DNA of 5,846 bases from the NCBI GenBank assembly GCA_934667795.1, contig CAKUMP010000156.1, positions 1 to 5,846 of the forward strand. The letters run 5' to 3'. The notes under the pieces are model-generated. The model was not told where the DNA came from and ran no database searches. It saw only the letters and a program-made list of their open reading frames with translations. Of this stretch, positions 1-5,616 are shown piece by piece. Source of the stretch: an uncultured Chthoniobacterales bacterium (lineage in GTDB: Bacteria; Verrucomicrobiota; Verrucomicrobiia; Chthoniobacterales; CAKUMP01). The position numbers were made by a program, and so were the translations under genes. Every line of letters begins with the position of its first letter. Within the stretch, counting starts at the first letter, position 1.

Positions 1-1205
1 CGCAGCTCCATCCGGATTTACCTTTTTTGCGACCTGAGAATCCCCCCATTCAGGGAGAAGGCTCAGGCATTATTTATGATAATGCGGGGCATATCATTAC
101 GAATCTGCATGTGATTGAGGGAGCCGATAAAATTACGGTGCGGTTGATGGATAAACGGGAATTTCCTGCAAAGGTGGTGGGGGTGGATGATAAAACGGAC
201 ATGGCTATTTTGAAAATCAGTGCTTCGGATGTGTTGCCGGCACAATTTGGGAATAGCGATCAGGTTCAGGTGGGGGAATTGGTATGTGCGATCGGGACGC
301 CTTATTTTCTGGACTACACGTTTACTATAGGAGTGATCAGCGCGACAGGGCGATCGGATTTGACCGCACTGGATTATGAGGAATATCTGCAGACAGATGC
401 TTCCATTAACCCGGGGAACAGTGGCGGGCCTCTGGTGAATGTCAATGGAGAGGTGATCGGGATGAATACCATGGTAAACGGGATTAACAGAGGGCTAGGA
501 TTTGCGATTCCTTCCAATATGGTAAAAGAAATTACCAATAGCCTGATTCAACATGGGAAAATTATCCGCCCCTGGTTAGGCGTGCGTATTGAAGATCTGG
601 AAAATCAGACCGATTTACAGCAGTATTTTAAAGGAATAGATTCCGGCGTTATTATAAGAATGATTATCCGTGGCACTCCCGCTTCGGAGAGTGAATTACG
701 ACCGGCAGATATCATTACGGCCGTCGATGGCGTGAAGGTGAGCAATGCTCGTGAGTTGCAAAAATTGATTTTGCAGAAAAAAGTAGGACAGAAAATTGTT
801 TTAAATGTCTGGCGAGATGGAAAGACCCAGGAAATTTCTTTAAAAACCGGTGAATTGCCTGCGGAACCATCAAGCCTGGAGTCAGAGGAAACCCCAATGA
901 AACCCGAAGCGACTCCTTCTACAGAGTTAGGACTGCAACTGCAGGAGTTAACCCCGGAACTCGCAGAGCGCCTGGAATTAGCAGAAAAAAAAGGCGTCAT
1001 TGTCACTCATGTCGAGCAGGGAAGCCCTGCTGCTGTCGCCGGAATCCTGCCGCAGGATGTCATTTCAGAGGTCAATAAACAAAAAATTTCGACTCCAGAT
1101 GACTTTTTTAAAATAATTTCGAACGAAAACGGCAAACAGGATGTCTTACTTTATATCAGCAGACAAAATGAAAAAACGTATGCTGTATTAAAAATATCGA
1201 AATAA
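1..1205 (+). CDS. HtrA/DegP-family serine protease with two PDZ domains, 5' partial
   Basis: The frame is open through the left edge (first whole codon at 3), so the true start, signal peptide and first protease strands lie outside the window; the TTG at 27 is internal and not a plausible start. About 400 residues are visible. The chymotrypsin-like triad is intact: His in TNLHV (codon 108-110), Asp in KTDMAIL (198-200) and Ser in the oxyanion motif NPGNSGGPL (420-422). The first PDZ domain begins at PWLGVRIED (about 571) and runs to about 860. After a Pro/Glu-rich linker, the second begins at LGLQLQEL (about 928) and runs to the stop, with a typical GSPAAVAGILPQDVI core. Family members are envelope proteases/chaperones that degrade or hold misfolded exported proteins. 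The two-PDZ layout resembles DegP/DegQ rather than one-PDZ DegS. PDZ1 has SELRPADII where AGLxxGDVI is usual. The gene ends at a strong terminator, so it is not co-transcribed with the next gene. Confidence 0.95.
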   Translation, partial: QLHPDLPFLRPENPPIQGEGSGIIYDNAGHIITNLHVIEGADKITVRLMDKREFPAKVVGVDDKTDMAILKISASDVLPAQFGNSDQVQVGELVCAIGTPYFLDYTFTIGVISATGRSDLTALDYEEYLQTDASINPGNSGGPLVNVNGEVIGMNTMVNGINRGLGFAIPSNMVKEITNSLIQHGKIIRPWLGVRIEDLENQTDLQQYFKGIDSGVIIRMIIRGTPASESELRPADIITAVDGVKVSNARELQKLILQKKVGQKIVLNVWRDGKTQEISLKTGELPAEPSSLESEETPMKPEATPSTELGLQLQELTPELAERLELAEKKGVIVTHVEQGSPAAVAGILPQDVISEVNKQKISTPDDFFKIISNENGKQDVLLYISRQNEKTYAVLKISK

Positions 1206-1232
1206 TTTATTTCATTTTCCTTGTGGTTGGGG

Positions 1233-1269
1233 CGCCCGGTGCCAGGTTTCTGGTACCGGGTGTTTTTTT
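1233..1269 (+). terminator. Rho-independent terminator of the HtrA gene
   Basis: A 13-bp stem pairs CGCCCGGTGCCAG (1233-1245) with CTGGTACCGGGTG (1250-1262), including two G-U wobbles, around a 4-base loop GTTT. Seven T follow directly (1263-1269). It lies 28 bases after the protease stop codon. Confidence 0.9.
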
Positions 1270-1377
1270 GTGTTTTTTCCGCCGCGTTCATCTCGTCGCA
1301 CTTAAGATGCAAAATTCTACGCATAATCAGGAAAAATGTTTGAATCTGAGGAAAGAGGGAGTAAAGTAGAAGAATAA

Positions 1378-1383
1378 GAGGGA
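1378..1383 (+). promoter_or_regulatory. Ribosome binding site fixing the start of the HTH regulator
   Basis: GAGGGA lies 7 bases before the ATG at 1391, a normal Shine-Dalgarno distance. It favours this ATG over the out-of-frame ATG at 1384, which overlaps the purine tract. Confidence 0.7.
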
Positions 1384-1390
1384 ATGGCAC

Positions 1391-2596
1391 ATGAAGCAGA
1401 AGATAATTAGTGAGATTGGACGATCGCAGCGTTTGAGTCTGGTGAATCTGCTTAAGAAGAGCGAGGGGATGACGGTATCGGAATTATCCGAGCGTCTGGG
1501 GATGAGTTATATGGGGGTGAAGCAGCATTGTTTGGGGTTGGAGAAGGAAGGGTATCTGGATACCTGGCGACGCCCGAAGGTTGTGGGAGTGGGGCGGCCG
1601 GAATTGGTATATCGTCTGACGGCGAAAGCGCATGATTTGTACCCGATGGAGTCGAATGCGTTGGTGATTGATTTATTGGGAGCGGCGCAGGAATTATTTG
1701 GGGGAGTTGCTGCAGAAAAGCTGTTATATGCGAGTTTTCGTAAACGCGTGGAGTATTATGAGCGGAAGGTAAAAGGGGAAGATGTGGTTAAACGGGCAAA
1801 AATGCTGGCGAAGGCGCGGGAGCAGGAAGGGTATTTGTGTGATGTGAACGAAGAGGGGATGGAATTATTGCTGATAGAATACCATTCTCCGATTCTTGAG
1901 CTTTTGGAAGCGTACCCCTTGGTGGGGCGTTTGGAACAAGAATTGTTCGAACAGGTTTTGGGCGTGAGAGTTCAGCGTACCCTGGAAAGAATCAGTGGAT
2001 TGTATCGCTGTACGTTTGTGGTAGGAACGGGATTAGGCCAAAATAAAGTGGTGACGCAGCCAAAACCTGAACCGCAAAAAACTAAAAAGTTCAAAAAAGC
2101 CAAAGATGTTGCTGTCCCCGCTGTCTCCAAGGAGGAGCCAAAGGAAGAACCAAAAGAAGAATTCCAGGAAGAGCCAAAGGAAGAATTCCAGGAAACCGAT
2201 GTGGTTCCAGTAGAGGAAGAATCTCCATGGGAACCGGAAGAGGAGTTTGGAATGGAAAGTGAAGTGGAGGAGGAGAGTCCCTTTGACGTGGAACACGTTC
2301 TGGAAGAAAATCCAGAGGAGTGGGAAGAAGAAACCGTTTCCCGGGAGGAGCCTCAGGCAGGGAGAGAGTTGGCTGAGGAGCAAAGTTCTTTTGAAGAACA
2401 AAGCCAGTCAGAACCAGAGGCGGTCACGGAGGTAGAGGAAGTAGAGGATGTAGAGGATGTAAAGATTCACGAAAATGAACCCCCGGCACCGCCAGAAAAA
2501 TCGGATTTTGTTTTAGAGCCAGAACAGCCTTCAGTCGAGAAAACGAAAAGAAAGTCCAAAAAAGCGTCTGATGAAGATCAGATGATGCTTTTTTAA
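1391..2596 (+). CDS. Winged-helix transcriptional regulator (SufR/COG2345-like) with long acidic C-terminal tail
   Basis: The product has 401 residues. Residues about 10-80 form a winged helix-turn-helix: a helix with QRLSLVNLLKKSE, the HTH at 27-50 (TVSELSERLGMSYMGVKQHC), then a wing ending GRPELVYRLT (68-77). Residues about 90-211 resemble the effector half of SufR-like regulators (EEGMELLLIEYHSPILELLEAYP, then YRCTFVV). In SufR this half binds an Fe-S cluster through cysteines. Here only Cys47 (in the HTH), Cys150 and Cys207 occur, and the usual HNCPI-like motif reads YHSPI, so a canonical cluster site looks unlikely. Residues 212-401 are a low-complexity Glu/Pro-rich tail with repeated EPKEEFQE and VED units, a short basic patch (KTKRKSKK, 384-391) and the terminus DEDQMMLF. 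The family core is normally about 200-230 residues, so the tail nearly doubles the protein. The start is supported by GAGGGA 7 bases upstream. DNA-binding regulator is a confident call; target and ligand are unknown. Confidence 0.88.
   Translation: MKQKIISEIGRSQRLSLVNLLKKSEGMTVSELSERLGMSYMGVKQHCLGLEKEGYLDTWRRPKVVGVGRPELVYRLTAKAHDLYPMESNALVIDLLGAAQELFGGVAAEKLLYASFRKRVEYYERKVKGEDVVKRAKMLAKAREQEGYLCDVNEEGMELLLIEYHSPILELLEAYPLVGRLEQELFEQVLGVRVQRTLERISGLYRCTFVVGTGLGQNKVVTQPKPEPQKTKKFKKAKDVAVPAVSKEEPKEEPKEEFQEEPKEEFQETDVVPVEEESPWEPEEEFGMESEVEEESPFDVEHVLEENPEEWEEETVSREEPQAGRELAEEQSSFEEQSQSEPEAVTEVEEVEDVEDVKIHENEPPAPPEKSDFVLEPEQPSVEKTKRKSKKASDEDQMMLF
2135..2194 (+). repeat. In-frame 24-base tandem repeat in the regulator tail
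   Basis: Two adjacent 24-base units (2147-2170 and 2171-2194) match at 22 of 24 bases and encode EPKEEFQE twice. A half unit encoding EPKE precedes them at 2135-2146. Both differences are A/G changes at third codon positions, so the peptide is unchanged. This suggests local expansion of the acidic tail by slippage or unequal recombination. Confidence 0.85.
2432..2458 (+). repeat. Three 9-base in-frame tandem units (GTAGAGGAW)
   Basis: GTAGAGGAA followed by two copies of GTAGAGGAT encodes VEE-VED-VED. This is a second, independent short repeat within the acidic tail of the regulator. Confidence 0.8.
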
Positions 2597-2607
2597 TATT
2601 TAGGAGT

Positions 2608-2629
2608 GCGGTGACACGTCACCGCTTTT
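2608..2629 (+). terminator. Hairpin with short T-run after the regulator, possible weak terminator
   Basis: Arms GCGGTGAC (2608-2615) and GTCACCGC (2618-2625) are perfectly complementary, and TTTT (2626-2629) follows. It begins 12 bases after the regulator stop codon. The stem is GC-rich but the T-run is only four bases, so it may terminate only partly. It is also the first of three consecutive palindromes and may belong to that element instead. Confidence 0.5.
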
Positions 2630-2631
2630 AA

Positions 2632-2651
2632 CCGGGCGACATGTCGCCCGG
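2632..2651. repeat. Perfect 20-bp palindrome, REP-like
   Basis: CCGGGCGAC (2632-2640) and GTCGCCCGG (2643-2651) flank AT, and the whole stretch equals its own reverse complement. It lies 6 bases after the preceding palindrome and 10 bases before the next, with no T-run, so a terminator role is not supported. The structure and intergenic setting resemble bacterial repetitive extragenic palindromes; copy number elsewhere in the genome cannot be seen here. Confidence 0.7.
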
Positions 2652-2661
2652 ATCCACGTTT

Positions 2662-2679
2662 GCCGACGAGGACGTCGGC
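2662..2679. repeat. Inverted repeat with 4-base loop, REP-like
   Basis: GCCGACG (2662-2668) pairs perfectly with CGTCGGC (2673-2679) around AGGA. Like the two palindromes before it, it carries GAC in the left arm and GTC in the right arm with otherwise different sequence. The GCTCCCAGG that follows unpaired may be part of the same repeat unit. Confidence 0.65.
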
Positions 2680-2714
2680 GCTCCCAGGCAATCGGCAATT
2701 TCCGAAAAAAGTTC

Positions 2715-2742
2715 TTGTCATTTACTGAAAAACCTTCATATT
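2715..2742 (+). promoter_or_regulatory. Candidate sigma70-type promoter for rpsO(-pnp)
   Basis: TTGTCA (2715-2720) and CATATT (2737-2742) are separated by 16 bases, matching TTGACA and TATAAT at 5/6 and 4/6 positions. This predicts a start near 2749 and a leader of only about 20 bases. It is the best -35/-10 pair in the spacer, but it is a consensus match only. Confidence 0.4.
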
Positions 2743-2767
2743 CATCCATTCAAAGAAAATAAGGAAT

Positions 2768-3028
2768 ATGGCAACAACGGAAGTAAAAGAATTGGCAAGT
2801 GTTCAATTGCATGAGAAGGACACAGGGAGCGCAGACGTACAAATCGCGAATTTGTCTGAACGGATTTTGCATTTGACAGAGCATTTAAAGACGAATAAGA
2901 AGGATCATTCCTCACGTCGTGGATTATTAAAGCTGGTGGCACGTCGTCGTAGCTTATTGGATTATTTGAAGCGCCGTAAATTCGAGCGTTATCAGGCAAT
3001 TCTGGAGAAATTGGGTTTGCGTCGCTGA
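2768..3028 (+). CDS. rpsO: Small ribosomal subunit protein S15
   Basis: The 86-residue product aligns along its length with bacterial S15 (usually 88-89 residues). It shows the hallmarks DTGSADVQI (18-26), KKDHSSRRGLLKLVARRRSLLDYLKR (44-69, split here as KKDHSSRRGLL and LVARRRSLLDYLKR) and the terminus LEKLGLRR. S15 binds 16S rRNA early in assembly of the 30S platform and takes part in the intersubunit bridge to 23S rRNA. No in-frame ATG, GTG or TTG fits upstream, and the start gives the expected N-terminal length. The purine-rich AAGGA (2761-2765) is only 2 bases from the ATG, unusually close for a Shine-Dalgarno site. pnp follows 252 bases downstream, the conserved rpsO-pnp arrangement, with no good terminator between. 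In several bacteria S15 represses its own translation by binding its mRNA leader; no known S15 leader motif is obvious here. Confidence 0.98.
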   Translation: MATTEVKELASVQLHEKDTGSADVQIANLSERILHLTEHLKTNKKDHSSRRGLLKLVARRRSLLDYLKRRKFERYQAILEKLGLRR

Positions 3029-3074
3029 TTGCAGCATTTTACCCACTTTGCTGGATAAACCAAATAAAGATTTT

Positions 3075-3120
3075 GGAAATCAGTCGATTAAGGAAAGACT
3101 CCTTGATCGGCTGCATTTCC
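3075..3120 (+). promoter_or_regulatory. Long near-perfect hairpin in the rpsO-pnp spacer, candidate RNase III processing site
   Basis: GGAAAT (3075-3080) pairs with ATTTCC (3115-3120). After one bulged C (3114), CAGTCGATTAAGGA (3081-3094) pairs with TCCTTGATCGGCTG (3100-3113), with two G-U wobbles. This gives 20 bp closed by the loop AAGAC. No T-run follows (ATGTATTG), so it does not look like an intrinsic terminator. In E. coli a comparable duplex upstream of pnp is cut by RNase III, which exposes the pnp message to PNPase autoregulation. The analogous role here is inferred from position and shape. Confidence 0.6.
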
Positions 3121-3164
3121 ATGTATTGATAATACCTGTTCCTTTGAAGTAAAAGTCTTGATCC

Positions 3165-3212
3165 TAGGTTCCAGGCTCTGTGCTGCACAAGCAGTGCTGG
3201 GGTTGCAACCTA
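3165..3212. repeat. Nested inverted-repeat element upstream of pnp
   Basis: Three mutually compatible stems nest. The outer is TAGGTT (3165-3170) with AACCTA (3207-3212). The middle is CCAG (3171-3174) with CTGG (3197-3200). The inner is TGCTGC (3181-3186) with GCAGTG (3191-3196), including two wobbles, around ACAA. Unpaired GCTCTG and GGTTGC sit between stems, and GGTTGCAACC (3201-3210) is itself a perfect palindrome. It may be a second type of dispersed intergenic repeat or a structured part of the pnp leader. The sequence alone does not decide. Confidence 0.5.
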
Positions 3213-3247
3213 CGTTCAGGGCTGAAGGTTTTTAAAAAGTGAGCGGG

Positions 3248-3281
3248 TATTATTCTTAAAACACAAAGAAGAAGAATAATA
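3248..3281 (+). promoter_or_regulatory. pnp: AU-rich inverted repeat overlapping the pnp start codon
   Basis: TATTATTCTT (3248-3257) is perfectly complementary to AAGAATAATA (3272-3281), whose last base is the A of the pnp ATG; G3247 could add a wobble with U3282. The 14-base loop is AAAACACAAAGAAG. The stem would cover the ribosome landing zone, which has no clear Shine-Dalgarno sequence apart from AGAAGAAG. Only one of the ten pairs is G-C, so stability is modest. TATTAT at 3248 could alternatively be a -10 element, but no convincing -35 precedes it. Confidence 0.5.
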
Positions 3282-5410
3282 TGCATCATATAGTATCCCG
3301 CCAGGTCGGCGGACAAGAAATTACGATTGAAACTGGGAAATTTGCAAAGCTTGCAGATGGAGCCGTCACGGTGCGAAGTGGAGACAGTGTTGTACTGGTT
3401 ACAGCAGTTTCTTCCACTCAGATGAAAGACGGTCAGGATTTTTTCCCACTTACGGTAGAGTATCGGGAAAAAGCAGCCGCAGCCGGAAAATTTCCTGGTG
3501 GCTATTTTAAACGGGAAGGGCGCCCAACAGAAAAAGAAACGTTGACTGCGCGGATGACGGACCGCCCCTTGCGTCCGCTTTTCCCGAAAGGGTATTTTTA
3601 CGACACGCAGATCATCGGGCTTTTATTAAGTGCGGATGGGGAGAATGATCCGGATATTTTGAGCATTAATGGTGCTTCTGCAGCGTTAATGGTTTCCGAC
3701 ATCCCCTTTGCAGGGCCGGTGGGCGCGGTACGTGTGGGGCGTGTGAATGGGGAGTTCGTGGTCAACCCGACTCACAGCGAACGTGCGGAGAGCGATCTGG
3801 ACCTGGTGTACGTGGGGACTGCGGATGATGTTATCATGATCGAAGGTGCAGCGGATCAATTGCCGGAGGAAGAGTTTATTAAAGCTCTGGAATTTGCGCA
3901 TGGTCATGCACGGGTTTTGATTGAACTGCAAACAGAATTAGCGGGACTGGTCAATAAACCTAAACGTGAAGTTCCAGTACTGGATGTAAACCAGGAAATC
4001 CTGGAAATTGCTTACCAGGTAGCGGGAGATCGCATTGAATCCGCCATTTATACCTCAGGGAAAGTGGCACGCGGAAAAGCGGTTGAAGCTTTGCGCAAGG
4101 AAGTCAGCGATGCTGTTTTGGAAAAATTCCCTGAAGCAGGGAGTTTTGAAATTTCGCAGGCATTTGATTATCTGCAGAAAAAAGCATTTCGGATCAGTAT
4201 TTTAGATAAACAAGAACGCTGTGATGGACGTGGATTGGGGGATCTTCGGGTCTTGACGGCTGAAGTGGATTTGATGCCACGCAGTCATGGTTCCGGGTTA
4301 TTTTCCCGTGGAGAAACACAAGCGTTGGCGTTTGCGACATTGGCACCTCTGGAAGAAGCGCAGATGCTGGATACGTATGGTGGAGGAGAAGATACAAAAC
4401 GTTTTATCCTGCACTATAATTTCCCTCCTTTCAGTGTGGGAGAAACAGGCCGAACCGGCGTGAGCCGTCGAGAAATCGGACATGGTGCATTAGCCGAGCG
4501 TTCTGTTCTGGCAGTGATTCCGCCAGAAGATGAGTTCCCTTATGCGATTCGCGTGAGTAGTGAAGTGATGGAATCGAATGGTTCTACTTCCATGGCGACC
4601 GTCTGTTCCGGAGTTCTGGCATTGATGGATGCCGGGGTGCCCATCAAAGCGCCTGTTGCCGGGATTTCTGTAGGACTGGTGACCGAATATGCTCCGGATG
4701 GTTCTCTGACACGCTATACTACCTTGTTGGATATTCTCGGATCAGAAGATCATTTTGGGGACATGGACTTCAAACTTTGCGGGACAGAAACCGGAGTGAC
4801 AGGATTCCAGTTGGATCTCAAATTACCTGGAGTAAGCCATAAAATTCTGGCAGAAGCGATTCATCAGGCAAAAGCAGCGCGTTCCAAGGTTCTCGAAACC
4901 ATGACTCAGGCGCTGGAGAAACCAAGGGAAGAGCTGAATCAATACGCTCCGCGGATCGAGACCATCCAGATTAACCCGGACAAAATCGGTCTGGTGATTG
5001 GACCTGGTGGGAAAACCATTAAAGGGATCATTGCTGAAACCGGAGCCGAGGTGAATATCGAGGATGATGGCCGTATTAATATTTACTCCGTAAATGGAGA
5101 TGCAATGCGCCGAGCAAAGGAAATCATTCAGGGGATGACCCGCGAAATCGAAGTAGATCAGACGTATCATGGCCGTGTGACATCAACAAAAGACTTTGGT
5201 GCTTTTGTAGAAGTATTGCCAGGAAAAGAAGGTCTGGTTCATATTTCCGAATTAGCCGATTTCCGTGTGAACAAGACAGAAGATGTTGTTCGCGTAGGAG
5301 ATGCAATCTGGGTCAAATGTATCGGCGTCGATGATAAAGGCCGTGTGAAACTTAGCCGTAAAGCCGCGATGAAAGAACGGGGCGAAGCCGCTAAGTCAGA
5401 TGACGAGTAA
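3281..5410 (+). CDS. pnp: Polynucleotide phosphorylase (polyribonucleotide nucleotidyltransferase)
   Basis: The 709-residue product is full length for the family (about 700-720). PNPase is a trimeric cytoplasmic 3'-to-5' exoribonuclease that uses phosphate to release nucleoside diphosphates, and it can run in reverse to add tails. Domains in order are: first RNase PH-like core (about 10-140, with YFKREGRPTEKE and DRPLRPLFP), all-helical linker (about 145-300), second RNase PH core (about 318-530), KH (about 556-615, with the RNA-binding loop IGPGGKTIK at 573-581) and S1 (about 625-693). Active-site features are present: SRREIGHG (395-402), the phosphate-binding NGSTSMA (433-439), and the metal-site run DHFGDMDFK (490-498) with the Asp and Lys residues corresponding to E. 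coli D486, D492 and K494. The ATG at 3281 gives the expected N-terminus (VSRQVGGQEITIETGKFAKLADGAV). It follows rpsO by 252 bases and is closed by a strong terminator. The structured leader suggests post-transcriptional control. Confidence 0.98.
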   Translation: MHHIVSRQVGGQEITIETGKFAKLADGAVTVRSGDSVVLVTAVSSTQMKDGQDFFPLTVEYREKAAAAGKFPGGYFKREGRPTEKETLTARMTDRPLRPLFPKGYFYDTQIIGLLLSADGENDPDILSINGASAALMVSDIPFAGPVGAVRVGRVNGEFVVNPTHSERAESDLDLVYVGTADDVIMIEGAADQLPEEEFIKALEFAHGHARVLIELQTELAGLVNKPKREVPVLDVNQEILEIAYQVAGDRIESAIYTSGKVARGKAVEALRKEVSDAVLEKFPEAGSFEISQAFDYLQKKAFRISILDKQERCDGRGLGDLRVLTAEVDLMPRSHGSGLFSRGETQALAFATLAPLEEAQMLDTYGGGEDTKRFILHYNFPPFSVGETGRTGVSRREIGHGALAERSVLAVIPPEDEFPYAIRVSSEVMESNGSTSMATVCSGVLALMDAGVPIKAPVAGISVGLVTEYAPDGSLTRYTTLLDILGSEDHFGDMDFKLCGTETGVTGFQLDLKLPGVSHKILAEAIHQAKAARSKVLETMTQALEKPREELNQYAPRIETIQINPDKIGLVIGPGGKTIKGIIAETGAEVNIEDDGRINIYSVNGDAMRRAKEIIQGMTREIEVDQTYHGRVTSTKDFGAFVEVLPGKEGLVHISELADFRVNKTEDVVRVGDAIWVKCIGVDDKGRVKLSRKAAMKERGEAAKSDDE

Positions 5411-5442
5411 TTCTCGAAATCTCTAGTAAACATTAAAAAATT

Positions 5443-5481
5443 GCCGGTCGGATGTGATCAACATTCGGCCGGCTTTTTTTT
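5443..5481 (+). terminator. Rho-independent terminator of pnp
   Basis: GCCGGTCGGATGT (5443-5455) pairs over 13 bp, including two wobbles, with ACATTCGGCCGGC (5461-5473) around the loop GATCA. Eight T follow (5474-5481). A six-A run at 5435-5440 before the stem may extend pairing or let the signal work in both directions. It begins 33 bases after the pnp stop. Confidence 0.93.
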
Positions 5482-5604
5482 GTTTCTAAACTACGTGTTC
5501 AATTTCTTTTTAATTTGGACAGCAAGGGGAAAAAATGATAGGATTAAAAGATAGGACCCGAGCGCAATCATCCATCATTTTGGACGGTTTATTAAACTTT
5601 TACT

Positions 5605-5609
5605 GAGGA
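5605..5609 (+). promoter_or_regulatory. Ribosome binding site of the exported-protein gene
   Basis: GAGGA lies 7 bases before the ATG at 5617. The nearby ATG at 5613 is in another frame and meets a TGA after five codons, so 5617 is the supported start. Confidence 0.6.
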
Positions 5610-5616
5610 CGCATGT

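Noticed and set aside
27..29. TTG as the start codon of the HtrA gene
   Set aside because: The frame is open to the left edge, family alignment requires more protease sequence and a signal peptide upstream, and no ribosome binding site precedes it.
605..1006. 133-codon open frame on the - strand within the HtrA gene
   Set aside because: It lies opposite well-supported PDZ coding sequence and its peptide resembles no known family.
1295..1327. Possible promoter of the regulator with CATAAT at 1322-1327
   Set aside because: The -10 is fair, but no -35 lies at an acceptable distance (GTCGCA is 21 bases away, TTAAGA 14).
2033..2401. 122-codon open frame on the - strand within the regulator tail
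   Set aside because: It is the antisense shadow of Glu/Lys-rich codons, giving Phe/Leu-rich low-complexity peptide; there is no start signal or family resemblance.
3103..3133. Possible pnp promoter TTGATC with GATAAT
   Set aside because: The spacing is 19 bases and the -35 falls inside the long hairpin; the -35 match is weak, so it is not listed as a feature.
3215..3233. TTCA/TGAA hairpin followed by TTTTT as an rpsO terminator
   Set aside because: The stem is only 4 bp and AT-rich, too weak to support termination, though the T-run is real.
5515..5544. Possible promoter TTGGAC / TAGGAT before the exported-protein gene
   Set aside because: Both hexamers match poorly; a promoter must lie in this spacer, but this pair is not convincing enough to annotate.
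5532..5581. 8-base inverted repeat AAAATGAT / ATCATTTT in the spacer before the exported-protein gene
   Set aside because: The arms are 34 bases apart, AT-rich and do not extend, so chance is a sufficient explanation.
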